In this document: positions 7,353 to 12,026 of the stretch, piece after piece | Numbering within the stretch: the stretch's first letter is position 1 | Layout: every line of letters begins with the position of its first letter | From: JAYZDP01 sp036337765 | Lineage (GTDB): Bacteria; Acidobacteriota; Thermoanaerobaculia; Multivoradales; Multivoraceae | Assembly (NCBI GenBank): GCA_036337765.1 | Contig: JAYZDP010000017.1 | Location: 1-12,026, forward strand | Direction of reading: 5' to 3' | Length of the DNA stretch: 12,026 nucleotides | Position numbers and translations under genes: made by a program | Notes under the pieces: generated by a model | The model's database searches: none | The model's input: only the letters and a program-made list of their open reading frames with translations | What the model was told of the DNA's origin: nothing

Positions 7353-9461
7353 CTACCCTCCCCTTCGGGCCCACGCACGGTCGGTTTGGAGCTCGGATTC
7401 GATTGACTCCAGGTAAGGCTGCCAGGCGTCTGGAACGGGCGGGCCCACCGCCTTTCTGGCGTCGTCGCGGGCCCTTTCTAGCCACATCAGATCGCGTGGC
7501 AACCGCGCGCAGCGGAGCCTAGGCCAGCCCCACTGGCGCGCCCCTTCGAGCTCGCCCGGGCCCCGCTGCTCGAGGTCGGCCTCGGCGATCAAGAAGCCAT
7601 CTCGAGTGGCCTTGAAGCTGTCGAGGCGCGCCTTTCCGCCAGCGGTCAAGGGGCCGTGCAGTGCGAGGCAATAGGAGTCCTCAGGCCCTCTTCCCACCCG
7701 GCCTCGGAGTTGGTGGAGCTGCGCCAGACCGAAGCGCTCGGCACTCTCGATCACCATGAAGCGGGCGTTGGGTACGTCAACGCCGACCTCGATCACAGAA
7801 GTTGCGACCAGCACGTCGATCTCGCCGCGACGAAAGGCCGCCATGACTGCGGAGCGTTCTTCGTAGTTCAGCCGACCGTGCACGAAACGTGATCGGCACC
7901 CCTCGAGCCACGATTCGACCTCTCTCCCCTCGCGATTCAGCGCGCCGACATCGAGGTCTTCGTTGGCTTCGATGAACGGCAGCACGACGTAGGCCTGTGC
8001 CCCCTCCCGCACGCGCCTTGCAAGCGCCTCGTACACCTCCCGGCGGCGCTTCTTGTCGAGGACTCGCGTCTCGAGGTCGCCGCGTCCGGGCGGTAGCTCG
8101 TCGATCACGGTCAGATCGAGATCGCCATACGTCGTCAGCGCTAGGGAGCGGGGAATGGGAGTGGCTGTCATCACCAGCAGGTCGGCCCGGAAGCCCTTGG
8201 AAACCAGCCGTTGGCGCTGGGCGACCCCGAACCGATGCTGCTCGTCGATGACGGCCAGACCGAGGCGGCGGAACGATGTCGCGCTCTGGATCAAGGCATG
8301 AGTACCGATGGCGACATCGATCTCGCCGCGCTCTAGGCCCCCGACGTCACCCTTCGTCGATCCGGTGAACAGAGCGCAGCGGTAGCGATCGCCCACGAGG
8401 CCATGGATGTGGTGCGCGTGCTGCTCGGCCAGCAGCTCCGTCGGCGCCATCAGCGCTGCCTGCAGCCCGCTCTCGACCGCGGCGGCGATGGCGGAAAGGG
8501 CCACGATCGTCTTACCGCAGCCGACATCGCCCTGGATCAGTCGGTGCATCGCCTGCGGGCGGCGGAGATCGGCCAGGATCTCTCGCACGGCTCGGTTCTG
8601 GCCATCGGTGAGTGTGAAGGGTGCGAGAGAATCCAGAACCGGTGCCAGCGCCGTCTGTGATGCATAGATGTGCTGCTTCGGTGCTGGCGGTGTTGCGGCC
8701 CGGCGCGTCTCGATCCGTGCGCGCAGCGCGAGGAGCTCACCGTAGATCAGGCGGTGATGCGCCGGGGTGTCTCTCGCGGTCAGGCTCCCGGGGTCGGCAT
8801 CCGGCGTCGGGCGGTGGAGGGTGACGAACGCGTCGGCGAGCCTCGGTAGGCCGTGACGCCGGCGACTCGAGTCGGGTAGATGCTCACCGCACGCGGCCTC
8901 GAAGCCCTCGCGGTCCAGGATCTGCTCGAGCAGCGCTCGCAGCCGCCTCTGCCCTAGTCCTGGTACCGCCCCGTAGACCGGCACGATTCCCCGAGCAGCC
9001 TCATCGGCGGGCTCCCAGCTGGGATTGGCGAGCTCGAGCGAACCCCCCTTTCCCTCACGTACCGCGCCGTGGAGACGGTAGACCGTGTCCTCTCTCAGTT
9101 GGTCCTTGACGTACGGCTGGTTGAACCAGACGACGGCAAGCTCACCCGTGTCGTCGCGGACCATGCCGCGACTGATCCGCAGTCCCCGGCGTCGCGTGAA
9201 GACCCGGGTGACGGCGCCCACCGTGCCGATGACGGTGTAGCTTCCCGCGTCTGCGACCCTACCGATCGGCGTCCGCTCGCCCCGGTGCTCGTAGCGCACA
9301 GGTAGGTGCAGCAAAAGGTCGCCTACGCAGTGCAACCCTGCCTCCGCGAGCCGTTGCGCAGTCTTCGGTCCGATCCCGGTCAGGATTTCCGGTGAGGCGT
9401 CGAGATCCACGGTGCAACGATAGTCGCTTCTACGAGCGTTGGCAGCAACCTGGCTGAGCAC
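7353..9461 (-). CDS. recG: ATP-dependent DNA helicase RecG
   Basis: RecG is a monomeric double-strand DNA translocase that remodels stalled replication forks and Holliday junctions. The protein has 702 residues from a GTG at 9461, which is the usual family length. The N-terminal wedge/OB region (about 20-250) includes ILTGIGPKTAQRLAEAG and HLPVRYEHR. The helicase core shows Walker A GDVGCGKT (311-318), the Walker B box DEQHRFG (406-412), MTATPIPRSLALTTYGDLDL (431-450), VATSVIEVGVDVPNA (552-566) and QLRGRVGRG (584-592). The C-terminal RGPGELEGARQ motif is the RecG hallmark. The start is uncertain: a GTG at 9410 would give 685 residues beginning close to the normal family N-terminus, and neither start has a strong Shine-Dalgarno sequence. 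It follows the cNMP/FHA gene by 23 bp. Confidence 0.96.
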   Translation of the reverse strand: MLSQVAANARRSDYRCTVDLDASPEILTGIGPKTAQRLAEAGLHCVGDLLLHLPVRYEHRGERTPIGRVADAGSYTVIGTVGAVTRVFTRRRGLRISRGMVRDDTGELAVVWFNQPYVKDQLREDTVYRLHGAVREGKGGSLELANPSWEPADEAARGIVPVYGAVPGLGQRRLRALLEQILDREGFEAACGEHLPDSSRRRHGLPRLADAFVTLHRPTPDADPGSLTARDTPAHHRLIYGELLALRARIETRRAATPPAPKQHIYASQTALAPVLDSLAPFTLTDGQNRAVREILADLRRPQAMHRLIQGDVGCGKTIVALSAIAAAVESGLQAALMAPTELLAEQHAHHIHGLVGDRYRCALFTGSTKGDVGGLERGEIDVAIGTHALIQSATSFRRLGLAVIDEQHRFGVAQRQRLVSKGFRADLLVMTATPIPRSLALTTYGDLDLTVIDELPPGRGDLETRVLDKKRRREVYEALARRVREGAQAYVVLPFIEANEDLDVGALNREGREVESWLEGCRSRFVHGRLNYEERSAVMAAFRRGEIDVLVATSVIEVGVDVPNARFMVIESAERFGLAQLHQLRGRVGRGPEDSYCLALHGPLTAGGKARLDSFKATRDGFLIAEADLEQRGPGELEGARQWGWPRLRCARLPRDLMWLERARDDARKAVGPPVPDAWQPYLESIESELQTDRAWARRGG

Positions 9462-10002
9462 GGTGCCGGATCGCGACCACGTGGCTACTTGTTAACCCTG
9501 AAAAGCAGTTTGGCCAGACCGAAGCGTAGACGATCGCCGTCATTGAGCTCGGCCGGCACTCCGGTCTCGAGCTTCTCATCGCTGATGAAAGTGCCGTTGG
9601 ACGCACCGATCTCCTCGCGCACAAAGAACTTCGTGCCTCGGTGGTAAACCTTGGCGTGAACGCGGTTGATCGAACGGTGTTGATCGACCGGAGAGAGATC
9701 TACGTCTGGATCGACGCCGGTGAGCGGGTCACGGCGCCCGACCGTGGTCTCACTCCCCACCGAGAGCCGAAATTCCAAGGTGCCATCAGCAGACACTAGG
9801 CGGTGCTCACCGGGTACCTTTCTCGACGTCGCCACGCCAGTGGGTCGCATCGGGGCGGGCTGAGCATCTGTACCTTCAGAGAGCACCGGATCCAGCTCGT
9901 CTGTCACTGCCCGCAGGCGACCCGACATCCCTCGCATCATGCGCAGCACGATCTCTGGGTTCTCCTGGACCATCTTCGAGAAAGTCGCAGTACTCACCCT
10001 CA

Positions 10003-10008
10003 GGCAGG
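10003..10008 (-). other. Second frame break in the cNMP/FHA gene (apparent +1)
   Basis: On the coding strand the sequence is AACCTGCCTGAGG. Removing one C (AAC CTG CTG AGG) joins the cNMP-binding core to its C-terminal helix as AIETNLLRVSTATF, which is the pattern expected for this domain. The extra base sits in a short tandem CCTG repeat, a setting where slippage or a base-calling error is plausible. It returns the reading to the frame of the ATG at 10276. Confidence 0.6.
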
Positions 10009-10176
10009 TTGGTCTCTATCGCCCGGACTGTCGCGCTACGCGGGAGATCTTCGAGCAGCGCCATCTCGCCGAAGACCTGGCCGTTGCGGAGAATGACCAC
10101 TCGGCGCGCCTTGCCACCGATTTGCTTCACCACCTCGACCTTGCCGGTCTGGATGATGAACAACTCGTCGCCCGGA

Positions 10177-10181
10177 CCCCC
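10177..10181 (-). other. First frame break in the cNMP/FHA gene, at a five-G run (apparent -1)
   Basis: The coding strand reads GCC GAG GGG GTC. With six G bases instead of five it would read GAG GGG GGT CCG GGC GAC, giving EGGPGDELF. That is the well-conserved cNMP-domain turn (EG-x-PGDE). The shortened homopolymer pushes translation to a TGA at 10127-10129. A ribosomal -1 slip of the GGG codon would also restore the frame, but no supporting structure was identified. Confidence 0.6.
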
Positions 10182-10285
10182 TCGGCGAGGATCTCCGTGC
10201 CGCTGTCGCAGGTGACGACCGAATCCTTGCCGCCGTCGTCCTTCTTCGCCGTGGTTCGGAAGACCGTCTCGGCCATCCGAGCCCC

Positions 10286-11185
10286 CTAGTTGCCGGGAAT
10301 CCGAAGTTCGCACCTCTCGGGATCGAGGTGTGCGGTGAGCCCCAGGGGCAGAGTGAGGTTCGGTGCGCCGTGGCCGAACGCTACGCCCCAGGCCACGGGT
10401 GCGATCGATTCGAGGTCTCGGGCGATCGATTCGGTGCGGCCGAAGGATTCGGACGCGGGCCGGTCTACGGCCTCTAAGTGTCCAAGAATCATAGCCTTAA
10501 CACCGTCCAACCTACCCGACATCCGGAGGTGGGTCAACATTCGATCTAGTCTATAGAAGGGCTCGTTGACGTCCTCGAGAAAGAGCACCGCGCCGTCGAG
10601 ATTCGGGAAGTATGCCGTGTCCAGAAGCGAAGTCAGTAGCGTCAGGCAGCCTCCCATCAGCGTTCCTTCGATCGGCCCCCGAGCCTTGGCGGCGGCACCT
10701 GGAATGCAGTCGAGGCGCAACTCCCCGTCGTCTTCGAGCATGCGTCGTAGCGAATCGAGCTCCGTCGGATCGAGGCCACGCTCGAGCTCGCCGGCCACGA
10801 GCGGCCCGTGAAAGCTGACGATTCCAAGCCGGCCCGCCAGGTGAAGCAAAAGCGGCGTGAGATCCGAATAGCCGACGTAGACCTTGGGCCTGGCGGCGAT
10901 GAGCTCCCAATCGATTCGGTCCATGAGACGCAACACGCCGTGGCCACCCCTGGCGAAGAAGACGCCTTCGACCTCCGGGTCGCAAACAAGATCGTGGAAA
11001 GCCGCGAGGCGCAGCTCGTCCGTGCCAGCGAAGGTCCGCCACCGGGCACCGAGATTGGTGGCCCTCCGCACTCGATAGCCGAGCCCCTCGAGGCCCCGGA
11101 TGCCTCGCTCGAGACGATCGGCGTCGAAAGCGCTCGACAGTGCTGCGACCCCGACCGTAGCCCCGCGGCGAAGTGTCGGGCGCAT
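10286..11185 (-). CDS. ldcA: LD-carboxypeptidase, peptidase family S66
   Basis: Enzymes of this family cleave the bond between meso-diaminopimelate (or lysine) and the terminal D-alanine of murein tetrapeptides in cytoplasmic peptidoglycan recycling. The related MccF branch hydrolyses microcin C. The 299-residue protein matches the usual length of about 300. The serine nucleophile is in VGYSDLTPLLL (Ser107), and the other triad members are Glu204 in LFLEDVNEPFYRLDRML and His272 in GHGAPNLTLPLG. The FFARGGHGVLRLMD segment is also typical, and no signal peptide is visible. The ATG at 11185 matches the normal start (MRPTLRRGATVGVAA). TTG and GTG codons sit in frame just upstream, and a start at 11260 would lie inside rnpB, so both are rejected. 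No clear Shine-Dalgarno sequence is present. LdcA is favoured over MccF because of the housekeeping context. Confidence 0.93.
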   Translation of the reverse strand: MRPTLRRGATVGVAALSSAFDADRLERGIRGLEGLGYRVRRATNLGARWRTFAGTDELRLAAFHDLVCDPEVEGVFFARGGHGVLRLMDRIDWELIAARPKVYVGYSDLTPLLLHLAGRLGIVSFHGPLVAGELERGLDPTELDSLRRMLEDDGELRLDCIPGAAAKARGPIEGTLMGGCLTLLTSLLDTAYFPNLDGAVLFLEDVNEPFYRLDRMLTHLRMSGRLDGVKAMILGHLEAVDRPASESFGRTESIARDLESIAPVAWGVAFGHGAPNLTLPLGLTAHLDPERCELRIPGN

Positions 11186-11199
11186 CACCAACGACGAAA

Positions 11200-11582
11200 A
11201 CGGGCGGAGAGCCCCGTAAGCCGAATTCTGTCCTCGATCACTCGAGTGCCGGTCATTCATCTGGGAGCCCGGTTGCCCGAGCCCTCTAGCAACCTACCCG
11301 GAAGAGCGGCCATCACGGCCACGGGACGAGCGGCCCGCAATCTCTCTTCCCTATTTGGTCTTGCTCCGCATGGGGTTTGCCGTGCCACACACCGTCGCCG
11401 GTGGTGCGGTGCGCTCTTACCACACCCTTTCACCCTTACCGGAGGTCGAAACCCCCGGCGGTCTACTCTCTGTTGCACTTTCCGTCGCGTCGCCGCGCCT
11501 CGCCGTTAGCGAGCATGCTGCTCGTTGGAGTTCGGACTTTCCTCCCCTCTTCAGGAGCGACCGACCTGGGCTCTCCGCCCGT
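11200..11582 (-). ncRNA. rnpB: RNase P RNA, bacterial class A
   Basis: This is the catalytic RNA that trims the 5' leader of pre-tRNA. On the minus strand it shows GAGGAAAGTCCGAACTCC near the 5' end (universal CRI region), GCAACAGAGAGTAGACCGCC, GGTAAGGGTGAAAGGGTG followed by GGTAAGAGCGCACCGC, GGCACGGCAAACCCC, GGAGCAAGACCAAATAGGG, and ACAGAATTCGGCTTAC near the 3' end. The ends pair as helix P1: GGGCGGAGAGCCC at 11568-11580 with GGGCTCTCCGCCC at 11202-11214, plus two possible extra pairs out to 11582 and 11200. The length of about 380 nt is normal. In helix P4 the usual GG/CC pairs appear as AA in the CRI strand facing TT in the 3' strand. The gene lies between the TPR gene, 24-26 bp away, and ldcA, 14-16 bp away. 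Confidence 0.97.
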
Positions 11583-11605
11583 AGCGAAGTCTAGCAGTGG
11601 CTGGG
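11581..11605 (-). promoter_or_regulatory. Possible rnpB promoter (-10-like element)
   Basis: The short gap between the TPR stop and the RNA 5' end contains TAGACT, which matches four of six bases of a -10 box and lies 7-8 bp before the mature 5' end. No good -35 element is visible at normal spacing, which would fall in the end of the TPR gene. The RNA may instead be processed from a longer operon transcript. Confidence 0.25.
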
Positions 11606-11848
11606 TCACGGGCGGTTGAAGAGCGACTTCAACGCCCTGAGCACTGGGCCACGATCGTCGGGCTCGACCCGCTCCTCGAAGGCCTCGAGCTCTTCCTGAG
11701 ACTTCTCCAGCTCGGGCTTGAGCTCGATCGCGGCGCGGTACTGGATCCCGGCTTGCTCCTTGTCGCCGGTTTCCTCCAGCGTCTTGGCGAAGCTCATGCG
11801 AAGGTCTGCATCGTCGGGTCGGCAGCGGACGGCATCGAAGGTCGCCAT
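11606..11848 (-). CDS. Small TPR-like protein downstream of uvrC
   Basis: This is an 80-residue soluble protein with no signal peptide. Residues about 11-55 form a helix-turn-helix pattern like one tetratricopeptide repeat (LRMSFAKTLEETGDKEQAG, then YRAAIELKPEL). A Glu-rich helix follows (about 48-60), then a short basic end (LRALKSLFNRP). A single repeat is too small to define a function, so it may be a protein-binding adaptor or a truncated TPR protein. The ATG overlaps the uvrC stop as TAATG, which explains how it can be translated without a well-placed Shine-Dalgarno sequence. It ends 24-26 bp before rnpB. The coupling to uvrC is clear from sequence; any functional link to DNA repair is inference. 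Confidence 0.75.
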   Translation of the reverse strand: MATFDAVRCRPDDADLRMSFAKTLEETGDKEQAGIQYRAAIELKPELEKSQEELEAFEERVEPDDRGPVLRALKSLFNRP

Positions 11849-12026
11849 TAGACGTGAGGTCCTATAGAAGGTTTGCTCTGAGCGGCATCGGGAGCATGAA
11901 CCTGCTCGTGTACCCGTGCGCCTAGTCGCACTCCGAGCACCTCCTGGATCTCTGCGAGCTCCGCCCGGGTGACACCCGCGAAGCTCCCGAACCTCCGCAC
12001 TAGAAGCTTTCGCCGTTTCGCCCCCA
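11848..12026 (-). CDS. uvrC: Excinuclease ABC subunit C, C-terminal end (partial)
   Basis: Only the last 59 or so residues are in the window. They read (GA)KRRKLLVRRFGSFAGVTRA followed by ELAEIQEVLGVRLGARVHEQV and a short tail ending in IGPHV and a TAA at 11848-11850. The pattern K-R-R-x-x-L-L-x-x-F-G-S-x-x-x-V-x-x-A is the C-terminal helix-hairpin-helix region of UvrC, which binds DNA and is needed for the 5' incision in nucleotide excision repair. The second hairpin normally has V-P-G-I, but here the matching place reads I-Q-E-V, so this hairpin may be altered. UvrC is the best match by motif. Another tandem helix-hairpin-helix protein is possible because the nuclease domains lie outside the window. 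Confidence 0.8.
   Translation of the reverse strand, partial: GAKRRKLLVRRFGSFAGVTRAELAEIQEVLGVRLGARVHEQVHAPDAAQSKPSIGPHV

Larger units (their letters stand above)
9485..10276 (-). pseudogene. Cyclic-nucleotide-binding plus FHA domain protein, frame broken twice
   Basis: This reads as one gene of about 264 codons split by two single-base indels. The ATG at 10276 has AGGGGG 5 nt upstream, overlapping the stop of ldcA. The first frame encodes MAETVFRTTAKKDDGGKDS up to AEG, then hits a TGA at 10127-10129. A second frame carries the cNMP-binding core (PGDELFIIQTGKVEVV, then VFGEMALLEDLPRSATVRAI, with the FGE and the phosphate-binding Arg retained). The first frame resumes near 10003 with the last cNMP-domain helix (TFSKMVQENPEI) and an FHA domain (VGRRDP, SINRVHAKV, SNGTFI) to the stop at 9485. 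On its own, the intact FHA reading frame begins at a GTG at 9997 and covers 9485-9997. If repaired, the product would be a cytoplasmic cNMP sensor with a phosphothreonine-binding domain and no visible DNA-binding or catalytic domain. It may be a pseudogene or an assembly error. Confidence 0.75.

Noticed and set aside
6613..7416. Plus-strand open frame of 267 codons
   Set aside because: It lies antisense to scpA, the four-helix membrane gene and the end of recG, has low-complexity composition, and shows no recognisable motif.
7309..7485. N-terminal extension of the four-helix membrane protein
   Set aside because: The extension is Arg-rich, overlaps the end of recG, and is made unnecessary by a good ribosome site before the ATG pair at 7305-7308.
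9876..10313. Minus-strand open frame of 145 codons as an independent gene
   Set aside because: Only its middle part encodes a conserved cNMP core. Both ends are out-of-frame readings of the larger cNMP/FHA gene.
11186..11260. Upstream extension of the LD-carboxypeptidase to an ATG at 11260
   Set aside because: The extra residues would be encoded by the 3' part of RNase P RNA and do not resemble the family. The ATG at 11185 gives the normal N-terminus.
10808..11509. Plus-strand open frame of 233 codons
   Set aside because: It runs antisense through the S66 peptidase gene and most of rnpB, both strongly supported. The frame is open only because of GC-rich composition.
1..12026. Mobile elements, CRISPR arrays, tRNA genes, defence systems
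   Set aside because: No transposase or integrase motif, no direct-repeat array and no cloverleaf pattern were seen. The gene content is mainly housekeeping plus one regulator-sensor pair.

Overview
This is a GC-rich, gene-dense bacterial chromosome segment made mostly of housekeeping genes. Its look (long minus-strand operon, short or absent intergenic gaps, FHA-domain regulators, ScpA/ScpB, class A RNase P RNA) suggests a free-living Gram-negative lineage such as Acidobacteriota or Myxococcota. That placement is an inference from style only, because no diagnostic marker gene is present. No tRNA, CRISPR array, insertion sequence or prophage gene was seen.

Layout. Right-hand block, all on the minus strand, read from high to low coordinates: the 3' end of uvrC (11848-12026), a small TPR-like protein whose start overlaps the uvrC stop (11606-11848), the RNase P RNA gene rnpB (about 11200-11582), an S66-family LD-carboxypeptidase (10286-11185), a cyclic-nucleotide-binding plus FHA protein whose reading frame is broken twice (9485-10276), recG (7353-9461), an unrecognised four-helix membrane protein (6832-7308), scpA (6039-6824), scpB (5347-6042) and an RluB/RsuA-type pseudouridine synthase (4577-5344). 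Gaps are at most about 45 bp, and the scpA-scpB (ATGA) and uvrC-TPR (TAATG) junctions overlap, so most of this block is probably co-transcribed. It combines DNA repair and recombination, chromosome organisation, rRNA/tRNA processing and peptidoglycan recycling.

The plus strand carries one gene, hemE (3572-4591), whose end overlaps the end of the pseudouridine synthase gene tail to tail. hemE is divergent, across only 56 bp, from a minus-strand signalling pair. The first member (1710-3515) is an FHA-GAF-like-AAA+-Fis regulator that resembles sigma-54 activators but has lost the GAFTGA motif and the Walker A lysine. The second (1-1713, cut by the window edge) overlaps it by 4 bp and is a large multi-pass membrane protein with an extracytoplasmic sensor-like region. 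It may be the N-terminal part of a sensor kinase.

The most interesting points are the degenerate sigma-54-type regulator coupled to a membrane sensor, and the cNMP/FHA gene with two nearly compensating indels. Also notable are rnpB set tightly inside a protein-coding operon and the unknown membrane protein between recG and scpA. I found nothing that I could defend as a wholly new defence or mobile system.
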